The position numbers and the translations under genes are program-made. 37,567 bases of DNA. Source: Bacteroidia bacterium. GTDB lineage: Bacteria > Bacteroidota > Bacteroidia > Cytophagales > Cyclobacteriaceae. Positions 16,519 to 25,022 of this stretch are shown here, in pieces. The stretch's first letter is position 1. Each line of letters opens with the position of its first letter. Below the pieces are notes generated by a model. That model saw nothing but the letters and a program-made list of their open reading frames with translations. It ran no database searches and had not been told where the DNA came from. The stretch lies in assembly GCA_030426345.1 (NCBI GenBank), contig JAUHYU010000050.1, forward strand, positions 1 to 37,567, read 5' to 3'.

Positions 16519-17142
16519 ATGCAAAAAAAGGTTTTATATATAGTAGTGGCGGTCGGTTTGATTATTATAGGTTACTACACATTTCAGGGGACGAGTCAGC
16601 GTACAGTGGGTTATGCGGAAGAAATTGAATCACAACGCAAGGAAAAGGACGAGCTTTTCAAAACCACTAAGGAATCTCCTCTGACTGATGAGCAAAAGAG
16701 GACGTTTACTTCTTTGAGCTATTTTCCAATTACAGAAAAATATCGGGTTCATGCGGAGCTGCATAAAAACCAGATACAGCAAAAAACAAAGATAACCACT
16801 ACCGATGGTAGCCAGCAGGAGTATTATATCTATGGAAATGCACATATCCACCTAGAAGGAAAGGAAATTGATGTGACCGTTTATAAACCAGTAGAAGAGT
16901 CTGAGGATTATTTGTTCATCCCATTTTATGATGAAACAAGCGGGGAGTTGACCTATGGTGGGGGTAGGTATGTTGAGCCCAAACTCATTGAAGGTACTAG
17001 TACCTTGGAAATTGATTTCAATACAGCCTATAATCCATACTGTGTATATAATGATACATACATTTGTCCAATTCCACCAAAAAGCAATAAACTTAATGTG
17101 TCTGTTTTAGCTGGTGAAAAATTGCCTGATTTCACGCATTAA
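16519..17142 (+). CDS. DUF1684 domain protein, membrane-anchored or secreted
   Basis: A 207-residue protein with an N-terminal hydrophobic segment (about residues 5-22, VLYIVVAVGLIIIGYYTF) that is a membrane anchor or uncleaved signal. The rest matches the DUF1684 family: a lead-in SPLTDEQKRTFTSLSYFPI, then a beta-rich domain containing EYYIYGNAHIHLEGKE, YLFIPFYDETSGELTYGGGRY, IDFNTAYNPYCVYN and CPIPPKSNKLNVSVLAGEK. The C-terminal segment with its two conserved cysteines and the PP-x-N-L pattern is the usual hallmark. The function of the family is unknown. It stands alone between radC and pheT, with a 134-base gap downstream in which no regulatory structure was seen. Confidence 0.82.
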   Translation: MQKKVLYIVVAVGLIIIGYYTFQGTSQRTVGYAEEIESQRKEKDELFKTTKESPLTDEQKRTFTSLSYFPITEKYRVHAELHKNQIQQKTKITTTDGSQQEYYIYGNAHIHLEGKEIDVTVYKPVEESEDYLFIPFYDETSGELTYGGGRYVEPKLIEGTSTLEIDFNTAYNPYCVYNDTYICPIPPKSNKLNVSVLAGEKLPDFTH

Positions 17143-17276
17143 AATTCTCTTACTTCAAAGTAAATATTATTTTTGCGGATAGCATCAGGCATTGTTGCAT
17201 AGATCCCAAAAACATAGTAATGGAGATTAGGGAAATAAGAGCCTAAAATTTTTTAAAAAAGTAATGTAAACAAACC

Positions 17277-19697
17277 ATGAATATTTCCCTTAATTGGTTA
17301 AAGTCATATATAGAATTGAAGGAAACCCCGGAAGAAATAGCTCATATGCTTACGATGACGGGGTTGGAAGTAGAAGGTATGCAGACTGTAGAGTCCATAC
17401 GAGGAGGTTTGAGGGAGGTGGTTATTGGAGAGGTTTTGTCTTGCGAGAAACATCCAAATGCTGACAAGCTCAGTATAACGCAAGTAGGAATTGGAGAAGA
17501 AACACCACTACCTATAGTTTGTGGTGCACCAAATGTCGCCAAAGGACAAAAAGTTATCGTCGCAAAGGTTGGAGCGATGCTTTATCCTACAGGGAGTGAG
17601 GGTTTCAAAATTAAGAAGGCAAAAATCCGCGGCGAGCAATCCGAAGGAATGATCTGTGCAGAAGATGAATTGGGGATAGGAACGAGCCATGACGGTATCA
17701 TGGTTTTAGATACCGATTTACCAAACGGCACACCAGCAAAGGAATACTTCAACATGGAAGATGATGTCGTTTTTGAAATTGGCTTGACTCCAAATAGAGC
17801 TGACGCGACTTCGCATATCGGTGTGGCCAGAGATTTGAAAGCTGTTCTCGACCGTAAAATAACTTGGCCAGACATCTCAGGATTTAAGATTGACGAAAAA
17901 GCATCTAAAATCCATGTAGAAGTAGAAGATTCGGTAGGGTGCCCGAGGTATTCAGGAATAGTCATTTCCAATGTTACTGTTGCTGAATCCCCGGGTTGGC
18001 TAAAAAACCGTTTAAAAACCATAGGACAAACACCGATAAATAATATTGTCGATGTTACCAATTTTATTCTTCATGAACTTGGGCAACCATTACATGGATT
18101 CGATATGGATAAAATCCATGGGGATAAGGTGATTGTAAAGACACTTCCCAGTGGTACCAGCTTTACAGCTCTTGATGAAAAGGAGCGAAAACTCCATGAT
18201 ACAGATCTAATGATTTGCGATGAAAAAAGAGGGATGTGTATTGCCGGTGTATTTGGCGGGCTTGATAGTGGAGTTAGCAACCAAACAAAAAATATATTTT
18301 TGGAAAGTGCTTATTTCTCGGCTGACTATGTTCGGAAAACGAGCTTGGTTCATGGATTGAAGACAGATGCTGCGTTCCGATTCGAAAGAGGAACAGATCC
18401 ACAGAATACAGTATATGCGCTGAAGCGTGCTGCAATGCTCATTAAAGAAATAGCGGGAGGCTCTATTTCATCAGAGGTTATTGATATATATCCCGAAAAG
18501 ATAGAAGCATGGGAGGTTGAAATGCAATATAGAAATATTGACCGACTCATTGGTAAGTCAATAGACCGAGAAGTCATTCATCAGATATTAAGTAACCTTG
18601 ACATTGGAATCAGAGATAAAAGTGAGAATGGATTTACGGCGATTGTGCCGCCATACCGGGTGGATGTAACCAGAGAGGCGGATGTGATAGAAGAGATTTT
18701 ACGCATTTACGGTTATGAAAATATTGAATTGGGTACGTCTTTGTCGAGTGCTTTTTTGGCTGATTTTCCACAAAAATCTCCTGAATCTGCCCAGCTAATG
18801 GCCTCGGACCTTTTGGTTTCTAATGGGTACTTCGAGATTAGCACCAACTCATTGACCAAGCCATTGTATGCCGAAAAAGCATCATTTTTCCATGAAGAGG
18901 ATAATGTTATTATCCTGAATAAATTGAGTGAAGATTTGGGTGTAATGCGGCAATCCTTACTCTTTTCAGGCTTGGAAGTGATTTCCCATAACCTCAATAG
19001 AAAACAAGCGAACCTCAGGCTTTTTGAGTTTGGCACTGGGTACAAAAATATTGCACAGAAAAAATTTGAAGAAAAAAAATATCTAAGTATCTGGATCACA
19101 GGACAAAATAATCAGGAGTCTTGGGTCGCGCCAAATAAACCTGTGGAATTCCATGATCTTTCAGCAATTGTTCTTAGATTAATGCAAAAATTCACCTCTG
19201 AGGAATACACGGCTGTGTCACTTCAGGATGATACTTTTAAATACGGAATTGGCATCTTTCAGAAAGGTGCCTGCTTGGCAAAAATAGGACTTTTAAAGAC
19301 TAATGTAACTGGTTTATTGTCTATTCAACAAGAGGTATATTATGCCGAAATAGATGTTGATAGGTTACTTTTGATTAAGGAAATAGGATTTAATTTTGAT
19401 GAAATATCAAAATATCCTGAAGTTCGCCGAGATTTGTCATTGGTAATAGATGCTTCTGTCACTTTTGAGCAGATAAAGGAAGTAACTAGCAGTAAGGAAT
19501 TTTCCGGCATACTCAAGGACATAAATGTTTTTGACTATTATGTAGGAGAAAAGATTGAAAAAGGAAAAAAAGCTTATGCAATAAGTTTTATATTGCAAGA
19601 CAAATCCAAGACCCTAACCGATAAAATGATTGATCGTTTTATGGATAGGTTGATGAAAAAATTTGAGTCCGATTTAGGGGCTGTTATCAGACAATAA
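17277..19697 (+). CDS. pheT: Phenylalanine--tRNA ligase beta subunit
   Basis: Beta chain of the alpha2-beta2 enzyme that charges tRNA-Phe; the alpha gene pheS is not in this window. Its 806 residues match the bacterial family. Domains in order: an N-terminal B1 lobe; an EMAP-like OB fold (EVLSCEKHPNADKLSITQVG to IRGEQSEGMICAEDELGIG, about 45-150); the B3/B4 editing domain (SGIVISNV, FGGLDSGVSNQTKNIFLESA); the B5 domain (~400-475, ending DVIEEILRIYGYENI); the inactive catalytic-like core; and a C-terminal anticodon-binding FDX-ACB domain (SKYPEVRRDLSLVID). A small coiled-coil gene follows after 2 bases, then zapA, so pheT probably heads an operon. No Phe-rich leader peptide or T-box was found in the 134 bases upstream. 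Confidence 0.97.
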   Translation: MNISLNWLKSYIELKETPEEIAHMLTMTGLEVEGMQTVESIRGGLREVVIGEVLSCEKHPNADKLSITQVGIGEETPLPIVCGAPNVAKGQKVIVAKVGAMLYPTGSEGFKIKKAKIRGEQSEGMICAEDELGIGTSHDGIMVLDTDLPNGTPAKEYFNMEDDVVFEIGLTPNRADATSHIGVARDLKAVLDRKITWPDISGFKIDEKASKIHVEVEDSVGCPRYSGIVISNVTVAESPGWLKNRLKTIGQTPINNIVDVTNFILHELGQPLHGFDMDKIHGDKVIVKTLPSGTSFTALDEKERKLHDTDLMICDEKRGMCIAGVFGGLDSGVSNQTKNIFLESAYFSADYVRKTSLVHGLKTDAAFRFERGTDPQNTVYALKRAAMLIKEIAGGSISSEVIDIYPEKIEAWEVEMQYRNIDRLIGKSIDREVIHQILSNLDIGIRDKSENGFTAIVPPYRVDVTREADVIEEILRIYGYENIELGTSLSSAFLADFPQKSPESAQLMASDLLVSNGYFEISTNSLTKPLYAEKASFFHEEDNVIILNKLSEDLGVMRQSLLFSGLEVISHNLNRKQANLRLFEFGTGYKNIAQKKFEEKKYLSIWITGQNNQESWVAPNKPVEFHDLSAIVLRLMQKFTSEEYTAVSLQDDTFKYGIGIFQKGACLAKIGLLKTNVTGLLSIQQEVYYAEIDVDRLLLIKEIGFNFDEISKYPEVRRDLSLVIDASVTFEQIKEVTSSKEFSGILKDINVFDYYVGEKIEKGKKAYAISFILQDKSKTLTDKMIDRFMDRLMKKFESDLGAVIRQ

Positions 19698-19699
19698 CT

Positions 19700-19996
19700 A
19701 TGAAAAGAGACCGGCTTAACAATGAACTACAAACCCTTGAGCGCAAGATCAGACTCTTAATGTCTCAGTTTGCGCAAGAGAAAAAGTTCAATGAAGATAT
19801 GAAAACTCAAAATGCCGAGTTGAAGAGCCTACTCAAATCCAAAGAAGAACAAATCTCAGACTTTCAAAATAAGATTAAAATTAGTACTATTGTAGATAGT
19901 ATTTCTGTGGGAGAATCTGAGGCTACAGAGGTTAAAGATAAAATCGACGACTACATCAAAGAAATTGATAAATGTATCAATCAATTGAGTAAGTAA
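19700..19996 (+). CDS. Small coiled-coil protein between pheT and zapA
   Basis: A 98-residue, highly charged protein, mostly predicted coiled coil from residue 3 to about 62 (heptad-like NNELQTLERKIRLLMSQFAQ, then NAELKSLLKSKEEQISDFQNK). A short hydrophobic patch (ISTIVDSISV) and a second helix ending KEIDKCINQLSK follow. It has no signal peptide or membrane segment. It starts two bases after the pheT stop, so translation is coupled, and zapA follows 19 bases later. The small size, coiled coil and zapA linkage make a divisome accessory role, analogous to the ZapB that pairs with ZapA elsewhere, a reasonable guess; no sequence homology to ZapB is claimed. Confidence 0.75.
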   Translation: MKRDRLNNELQTLERKIRLLMSQFAQEKKFNEDMKTQNAELKSLLKSKEEQISDFQNKIKISTIVDSISVGESEATEVKDKIDDYIKEIDKCINQLSK

Positions 19997-20015
19997 AAGA
20001 TAAATCTTATCGCGA

Positions 20016-20303
20016 ATGGAAGAACTTTCTATAAAAATAAAAATTGCAGATAGGGAGTACCCTATGAAAGTTGATGCAGGAGATGAGGAAAGAATTAGGC
20101 TTGCTGGAAAAAAAATAAACGAAAAAATAAGATTGTATAGAGATCAGTTTGGCATTGATGACAAACAAGATCTAATAGCCATGGTGGCCTTTGACAGTCT
20201 CTATGAAAAACTACAAACAGAAGCTAATTCCACCTCTACCGGTGAATCCGCGGTAGATAAAATAAATTATCTAAGCAGGTTGATTTCCGATGTAACTGGA
20301 TAG
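20016..20303 (+). CDS. zapA: Cell division protein ZapA
   Basis: A 95-residue FtsZ-associated protein that promotes bundling of FtsZ filaments at midcell. The N-terminal head shows the family pattern [35 protein letters not shown], and the C-terminal half is the coiled-coil tail ([20 protein letters not shown]). The length is normal. It lies 19 bases after the small coiled-coil gene and 68 bases before rny, in the same direction. That gap is too short for a 6S RNA gene, which neighbours zapA in some other bacteria. Confidence 0.9.
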   Translation: MEELSIKIKIADREYPMKVDAGDEERIRLAGKKINEKIRLYRDQFGIDDKQDLIAMVAFDSLYEKLQTEANSTSTGESAVDKINYLSRLISDVTG

Positions 20304-20371
20304 TCCACTTACCACGAAAATTAGATATACGCTTCAGCCCCCACCTTTATTTACGTTTAAATATATATTAT

Positions 20372-21931
20372 ATGGATAGCATTACTGTGCTAGGGTCACT
20401 TGGCGGGCTGATAGTAGGAATAATCATAGGAAGATTCCTGTTAAAAAAAGTTTTTTCCGGAGAGGAGCAAAAGGCTAGAGAAAAGGCAGATATTATATTG
20501 AAAGAAGCTGGACTGCAAGCTGAGACTACCAAGAAAGATAAAATAATAGAAGCCAAAGAGCAACTGATAAAACTGAAGTCAGACTTTGAGGAAGAGGCCA
20601 ATCGCAAAAAAAATCAGATTGTTTCAAATGAAAACAGACTGCGGCAAAAGGAACAGAGTCTATCAAAGCAGATAGAGAATAACAAGCGCGCCGAGGCGGA
20701 AATGGATAGCATGAAAGAAAACCTGACCGCTCAATTGGAGATTTTGAAAAAACGCAAATCAGATTTAGACAAAATCAAACAGGAACAGGTAGATGCACTT
20801 GAAAAGATTGCCAATTTATCTGCAGATGAGGCTGAAGAAAAATTGGTAGAAGCCCTCAAAGACGAGGCGAAAACAAAGGCATCTTCTTTCATAAAGGATA
20901 TCATGGAAGAAGCAAAGATGACAGCTACCAAGCAATCCAAAAAAGTGGTTATTGAAACGATTCAAAGGACCGCTACTGAAAATGCGATTGAGAATTGCGT
21001 CTCTATATTTAATATCGAGAGCGATGATATTAAAGGAAAAATAATTGGAAGGGAAGGAAGGAATATTCGTGCCATAGAAGCTGCTACTGGTGTTGAGATT
21101 ATTGTTGATGATACTCCGGAAGCGATTATTATCTCAGGGTTTGATCCTGTGCGCAGGGAAATAGCTAGACTTTCGCTTCATAGGTTGGTTACAGATGGGC
21201 GAATTCACCCGGCCAGAATCGAAGAGATTGTAGGCAAAACCAAGAAAAATATTGATGAGGAAATTGTAGAAATAGGTGAAAAAACCATCATTGATTTGGG
21301 GATTCATGGCTTACACCCCGAATTGATCAAGCTGATTGGGCGCATGAGATTCCGATCTTCTTATGGACAAAATCTATTGCAACATTCCCGAGAAGTGGCC
21401 AATCTATGCGCTACAATGGCTGCTGAGCTGGGGCTTAATTCCAAGCTTGCCAAGCGCGCCGGTTTGCTACATGATATTGGTAAAGTTTGGCACGAAGAAC
21501 CTGAAATGCCTCATGCGCTCTTGGGGATGGACTTGGCGAAGAAATACAAAGAAAATAAAGAAGTATGCAATGCTATTGGAGCGCACCATGACGAGATAGA
21601 AATGACCTCGATGATATCTCCGATCGTGCAGGCTTGTGATGCGATATCAGGTTCTAGACCAGGAGCGCGCAGGGAAATTATGGAAAGCTACATGAAGCGA
21701 CTCAAAGAATTAGAAGAACTGGCACTTGGCTTTGATGGGGTAAATAAATGTTTTGCGATCCAGGCGGGGCGTGAACTTCGTGTGATGGTAGATGCCGACA
21801 CAGTAACTGATACTGTTGCTTCTCAGTTGTCTTTTGATATCTCTCAAAAAATCGAGAAGGATATGCAATATCCTGGACAGATCAAAGTAACGGTAATCCG
21901 TGAAATGCGATCTGTGGCATACGCCAAATAG
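20372..21931 (+). CDS. rny: Ribonuclease Y
   Basis: A membrane-anchored endoribonuclease that starts mRNA decay. Parts of the 519-residue protein: an N-terminal membrane segment (about residues 6-25, [17 protein letters not shown]); a long charged coiled coil (~30-195); a KH RNA-binding domain from about residue 222 ([19 protein letters not shown]); and an HD domain with [10 protein letters not shown] and the metal-binding pair His367-Asp368 in [12 protein letters not shown]. The C-terminal RNase Y tail ends [19 protein letters not shown], as usual. The length matches the family. It probably belongs to the pheT-zapA transcription unit or has its own weak promoter; TACGTTTA just upstream is one base from the -7 consensus. 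A clear terminator follows. Confidence 0.96.
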   Translation: MDSITVLGSLGGLIVGIIIGRFLLKKVFSGEEQKAREKADIILKEAGLQAETTKKDKIIEAKEQLIKLKSDFEEEANRKKNQIVSNENRLRQKEQSLSKQIENNKRAEAEMDSMKENLTAQLEILKKRKSDLDKIKQEQVDALEKIANLSADEAEEKLVEALKDEAKTKASSFIKDIMEEAKMTATKQSKKVVIETIQRTATENAIENCVSIFNIESDDIKGKIIGREGRNIRAIEAATGVEIIVDDTPEAIIISGFDPVRREIARLSLHRLVTDGRIHPARIEEIVGKTKKNIDEEIVEIGEKTIIDLGIHGLHPELIKLIGRMRFRSSYGQNLLQHSREVANLCATMAAELGLNSKLAKRAGLLHDIGKVWHEEPEMPHALLGMDLAKKYKENKEVCNAIGAHHDEIEMTSMISPIVQACDAISGSRPGARREIMESYMKRLKELEELALGFDGVNKCFAIQAGRELRVMVDADTVTDTVASQLSFDISQKIEKDMQYPGQIKVTVIREMRSVAYAK

Positions 21932-21952
21932 TGTTTAGAAAATTAGAATAAG

Positions 21953-21979
21953 AAAGGCGGGGGATACCTCGCCTTTTTT
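21953..21979 (+). terminator. rny intrinsic terminator
   Basis: AAAGGCGGGG (21953-21962) pairs with CCTCGCCTTT (21967-21976) over ten positions, including one G-U, around a 4-base loop. Six T's follow the GCC. It ends the housekeeping block; the accessory region starts immediately after. Confidence 0.9.
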
Positions 21980-21994
21980 GTTTGTGGAGGAATG

Positions 21995-22031
21995 AAAAAG
22001 CCCTTAAAATCCATGGAAATTTGATGCTTTT
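21995..22031 (-). repeat. TCCATGGA repeat, copy A
   Basis: An imperfect palindrome with AAAAGC/GCTTTT ends around the core TCCATGGA. Bases 21995-22024 are the exact reverse complement of 22505-22534 in copy B (30 of 30). Its T-run is on the minus strand, 67 bases after the stop of the small minus-strand ORF, so it may act as that gene's terminator. Confidence 0.8.
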
Positions 22032-22097
22032 AATATCGATATGATATGTATAGTAGTAACTTTCGCTCAATTGGGGACTTATTCATTAAATAGCTTC

Positions 22098-22277
22098 TCA
22101 ATATCTATTCCTACGTCTTTTAGTGATTAAAAGTATAAGATACATAGCAACTGAAATAAAAAATATTGGAGTTTCAATTGGTCTTACTATTTGATAATCG
22201 CTGTCAGACAGAGTAAATCGTAATATTAAAGAACCGAAAATTAAAATTGTTACAAGCCAAGTCAAATAGTACCTCAT
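22098..22277 (-). CDS. Small membrane protein (59 residues)
   Basis: A 59-residue ORF with two hydrophobic segments (LTWLVTILIFGSLILRF, about 5-21, and IFFISVAMYLILLI, about 38-51) and a basic tail KRRRNRY, typical of a small inner-membrane protein. Its ATG overlaps the stop of a 37-residue upstream ORF as ATGA. There is no recognised family. It sits in a module bounded by inverted repeats A and B, and the same upstream block occurs in front of another minus-strand membrane gene at 25403. It could be a genuine small gene or the tail of a decayed larger membrane protein gene. Confidence 0.45.
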   Translation of the reverse strand: MRYYLTWLVTILIFGSLILRFTLSDSDYQIVRPIETPIFFISVAMYLILLITKRRRNRY

Positions 22278-22387
22278 ATTTGCTCGATTTCACTAATTGC
22301 TAGTACAGGAACACACCGCCCTAGTGCGGATGTTATTTCCGTGCCACTAGCCAATGAATTTAACATCAATTTTTCCTTTACTCCCAT
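22274..22387 (-). CDS. Possible 37-residue ORF coupled to the small membrane protein
   Basis: Starts at the ATG (22387) that is conserved in the duplicated block, and ends in a TGA overlapping the next ATG by 4 bases. The peptide (MGVKEKLMLNSLASG to EIEQI) has no recognised family. Part of it lies over a hairpin (22321-22350) and over the repeated GGAAATAAC motif, so the coding potential may be accidental. The ATGA overlap and the conserved start codon are the arguments in favour. Confidence 0.3.
   Translation of the reverse strand: MGVKEKLMLNSLASGTEITSALGRCVPVLAISEIEQI
22316..22345 (-). repeat. GGAAATAAC motif, copy 1, inside a hairpin
   Basis: Read on the minus strand this 30-base stretch begins GGCACGGAAATAAC and matches 22468-22497 (plus strand) at 22 of the first 27 positions. 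It overlaps a hairpin at 22321-22350: CTAGTG/CACTAG plus CGGA/TCCG stems. Confidence 0.55.
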
Positions 22388-22425
22388 TAGCGAATTACTT
22401 TTCTCCTTTCTTCTCTGGATATAAT
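22376..22425 (-). repeat. Conserved 50-bp block, copy 1, upstream of the small ORFs
   Basis: This block aligns without gaps to 25392-25441 with 42 of 50 identical bases. It contains the conserved sequence ATTAGCGAATT and, on the minus strand, an ATG at the same place in both copies (22387 and 25403). It looks like a shared promoter/leader or the 5' end of a shared ancestral gene, here in front of an unrelated downstream ORF. Confidence 0.8.
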
Positions 22426-22467
22426 TTCTATTTCTCACTCATGCTCAAATTTACAAATACTTAGGTT

Positions 22468-22497
22468 GGCATGGAAATAACTTCAGCACGAGTGGAA
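22468..22497 (+). repeat. GGAAATAAC motif, copy 2
   Basis: Begins GGCATGGAAATAAC and is the plus-strand counterpart of 22316-22345, so the two are inverted repeats about 120 bases apart. It directly adjoins repeat B. Confidence 0.55.
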
Positions 22498-22498
22498 T

Positions 22499-22535
22499 AA
22501 AGCCTCAAATTTCCATGGATTTTAAGGGCTTTTTT
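22499..22535 (+). repeat. TCCATGGA repeat, copy B
   Basis: AAAGCC (22499-22504) and GGCTTT (22526-22531) close a stem around AAATTTCCATGGATTTT, followed by a T-run. It is the inverted partner of copy A. Together A and B enclose the module carrying the small membrane ORF. B lies 92 bases upstream of the GH92 gene; the space between holds AATATTTG, one base off the -7 consensus, as a possible promoter. Confidence 0.8.
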
Positions 22536-22626
22536 ATTAACCGATTTTTATGGCAATAGTCAGAATATTTGAGGAAATTGGATGCTGAAATCAATATGAC
22601 CCTTCAGGTCAAAAAATACCCTACCA

Positions 22627-24945
22627 ATGAACATAAAAAGAGCATTGATCATTTTCATGATCGGAATGGCCTCAGCAGCTTTTGGACAGATAAAGTCGTC
22701 AGAAATCCATGAATCTCCGGTCGATTTGGTAAATCCCCTTGTGGGAACGGACTCCGAATTTGCACTTTCTAATGGCAACACCTACCCAGCGATTGCCACA
22801 CCTTGGGGGATGAATTTTTGGACACCCCAAACCGGGGAGATGGGCAATGGTTGGGGATATACCTACAATGTCTATAAAATCCGTGGATTTAAGCAGACGC
22901 ATCAGCCAAGTCCGTGGATCAATGATTATGCGGCTTTTTCCTTATTCCCGGAAACGGGCGAATTGGAAATTGATGAGCACAAACGCGGCTCTTGGTTTTC
23001 GCATAAAGCAGAAACCAGCCAGCCTCATTACTACAAGGTTTACCTAGCCGACTATGATGTGACCACGGAAATCACGCCGACGGACCGCGCCGCACAATTT
23101 CGGTTTACGTTTCCAAAAGCTGAAAAATCACACATTTTGATTGATGGATTTTTTAAGGGTTCGATGGTAAAAGTATTTCCGAAGGAAAGAAAAGTAGTTG
23201 GTTATTGCCGCAACAGCAGTGGGGGAGTCCCTTATAATTTTCACAATTATTTTGTGATTTATTTCGATAAGGATTTTGAAGAAATCACAACTTGGGAATA
23301 TCAAAATAAGGATGACAAATCACCAGAAATCATGAAAGGCCTTGAGGCGGAAGGCTACCATGTGGGTGCTGCAATATCATTCAAAACCCATGACGGCGAG
23401 CAGGTGGCGGCAAGGGTTGCATCTTCGTTCATCAGCCCTGAGCAGGCAGAACTCAACTTGCAACGCGAGATTGGGTCTGACAATTTTGAACAAACTAAAA
23501 GCAAAGCAGCAGCAATTTGGAACAAGGAGCTGGGACGCATTGAGATAGATGGCGGTACGACCGAGCAATACCGCACATTCTATACGGCATTGTATCGTGT
23601 GCTGCTTTTCCCAAGGAAGTTTTATGAGTTGGATGAAAATGATCAGGTCGTTCACTATAGCCCGTACAATGGAGAAGTATTGCCGGGGTATATGTATACC
23701 GACAATGGATTTTGGGATACTTTCAGAGCTGTATTTCCATTTTTTACCATCATGTATCCTGAATATCTGAGTCATGTGATGGAAGGCTTGGTTAATACCT
23801 ATAAAGAAAGTGGCTGGCTTCCGGAGTGGGCGAGCCCTGGCCATCGCAACTGCATGATCGGCTCCAACTCTGCGGTAAATATCACCGATGCGTATTTGAG
23901 GGGAATTCGTGGGTATGATATTGAGACGCTTTATGAAGCCATAATTCACAGCTCCAAATTGAAAGGCCCTGTGAATTCAGTCGGTCGCTTTGGTGCAGAA
24001 TATTATAATGAAATGGGATATATTCCTTATGATGTCGGCGTGAATGAAAATGCAGCGCGAACGTTGGAGTATGCTTATGCTGACTGGTGCATTGCGGAAT
24101 TGGGAGAAGAATTGGGTAAACCAAAAAAGGAGGTTGATCTATACCGCCAAAGAAGCTTGAACTACAAAAATGTGTTTGACGCTCAGATTGGATTTATGCG
24201 GGGCAAAAACAAAGATGGCTCGTGGGCCAAGACCTACACGCCCGACAAGTGGGGCGATGCATTTACCGAAGGCTCTGCTTGGCATTGGACTTGGTGCGTG
24301 TTTCATGATCCACAAGGCCTTGCCAATGATTTTGGTGGAACAGTAAAGATGAGAGCTCGACTGGATGAAATGTTTACAGCTGCGCCAACCTTCAACGATT
24401 CGTATTATGGCCAGCAGATCCATGAGATCACCGAGATGCTTGTGGCAGACATGGGGCAATATGCCCATGGAAATCAGCCCGTTCAGCATGCCATATATTT
24501 GTACGACTGGCTGGGGCAACCTTGGAAAGCGCAAAAGCATGTTCGCGAAGTCATGGATAAATTGTACTCTTCTGCGCCCGATGGATTGTGTGGCGATGAA
24601 GACAACGGACAAACTTCTGCCTGGTATGTGTTTTCTGCCTTGGGATTTTATCCCGTCACCCCAGGTACAGGCGAGTATGCTTTGGGGAGCCCATTATTTA
24701 AAAATGTGAAGTTGCACCTCGAAAACGGAAAGACATTTGAGATAAGTGCCCCCGACAATTCCATGGAAAATATATACATTAAATCCATGAAAATGAGTGG
24801 AACGGACTACGACAAGAATTACCTCACTTATGAAGATATCCAAGATGGCAAAACTGTTTCTTTCGACATGGACGACAAACCAAACGCATCAAGAGGAATA
24901 TCGCAGAAAGCAAAACCATATTCTATGACCACTGTGGTGAAATAG
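22627..24945 (+). CDS. GH92 family glycoside hydrolase (exo-alpha-mannosidase type)
   Basis: A 772-residue secreted enzyme. The signal peptide MNIKRALIIFMIGMASAAFG is followed by the GH92 start VDLVNPLVGTDSEF. Family segments seen are KQTHQPSPWINDY (residues 89-101), DNGFWDTFRA (from 359), EWASPGHRNCMIGSNSA, HEITEM (599), HGNQPVQHAIYLYDW (from 614) and DGLCGDEDNGQTSAWYVFSA (from 652). GH92 enzymes are calcium-dependent, inverting exo-alpha-mannosidases acting in the periplasm or at the surface. Linkage specificity cannot be read here, and some members may act on other sugars. It stands alone between two repeat-bounded modules; its stop is followed at once by repeat C. No SusC/SusD or regulator is adjacent. 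Confidence 0.93.
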   Translation: MNIKRALIIFMIGMASAAFGQIKSSEIHESPVDLVNPLVGTDSEFALSNGNTYPAIATPWGMNFWTPQTGEMGNGWGYTYNVYKIRGFKQTHQPSPWINDYAAFSLFPETGELEIDEHKRGSWFSHKAETSQPHYYKVYLADYDVTTEITPTDRAAQFRFTFPKAEKSHILIDGFFKGSMVKVFPKERKVVGYCRNSSGGVPYNFHNYFVIYFDKDFEEITTWEYQNKDDKSPEIMKGLEAEGYHVGAAISFKTHDGEQVAARVASSFISPEQAELNLQREIGSDNFEQTKSKAAAIWNKELGRIEIDGGTTEQYRTFYTALYRVLLFPRKFYELDENDQVVHYSPYNGEVLPGYMYTDNGFWDTFRAVFPFFTIMYPEYLSHVMEGLVNTYKESGWLPEWASPGHRNCMIGSNSAVNITDAYLRGIRGYDIETLYEAIIHSSKLKGPVNSVGRFGAEYYNEMGYIPYDVGVNENAARTLEYAYADWCIAELGEELGKPKKEVDLYRQRSLNYKNVFDAQIGFMRGKNKDGSWAKTYTPDKWGDAFTEGSAWHWTWCVFHDPQGLANDFGGTVKMRARLDEMFTAAPTFNDSYYGQQIHEITEMLVADMGQYAHGNQPVQHAIYLYDWLGQPWKAQKHVREVMDKLYSSAPDGLCGDEDNGQTSAWYVFSALGFYPVTPGTGEYALGSPLFKNVKLHLENGKTFEISAPDNSMENIYIKSMKMSGTDYDKNYLTYEDIQDGKTVSFDMDDKPNASRGISQKAKPYSMTTVVK

Positions 24946-24948
24946 TTA

Positions 24949-24973
24949 ATTCATGGATTTTGAGGGCTTTTTA
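24949..24973 (+). repeat. TCCATGGA repeat, copy C (right half only)
   Basis: Begins 3 bases after the GH92 stop. It keeps the right half of the repeat (CATGGATTTTGAGGGCTTTTT) but has no complementary left half, so it cannot form the closing stem seen in B. Confidence 0.65.
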
Positions 24974-24981
24974 CTTTATTT

Positions 24982-25012
24982 GCCACAGGAATAACTTATG
25001 CTCCAGTAGGGA
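24982..25012 (+). repeat. GGAAATAAC motif, copy 3 (diverged)
   Basis: GCCACAGGAATAACTTATGC aligns with copy 2 allowing a one-base gap (both have GGAA, TAACTT, a GC step and AGT-G-GG). It lies beside repeat C, as copy 2 lies beside repeat B. Confidence 0.4.
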
Positions 25013-25022
25013 CTTTCCTAAA

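Noticed and set aside
17143-17276. Phe-rich leader peptide or attenuator before pheT
   Set aside because: No short ORF with Phe codons and no terminator hairpin was found in the gap.
20304-20371. 6S RNA gene next to zapA
   Set aside because: The gap is only 68 bases, too short for a 6S RNA.
21995-22535. Classical insertion sequence with 30-base terminal inverted repeats A and B
   Set aside because: No transposase is encoded between them and no flanking target duplication was seen; the same palindrome also occurs singly elsewhere (D, E). A non-autonomous element remains possible.
23377-23949. 190-codon minus-strand frame inside the GH92 gene (with similar ones at 25726-26358 and 27226-27840)
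   Set aside because: Antisense shadows of well-supported enzymes; no coherent domain, signal or family pattern.
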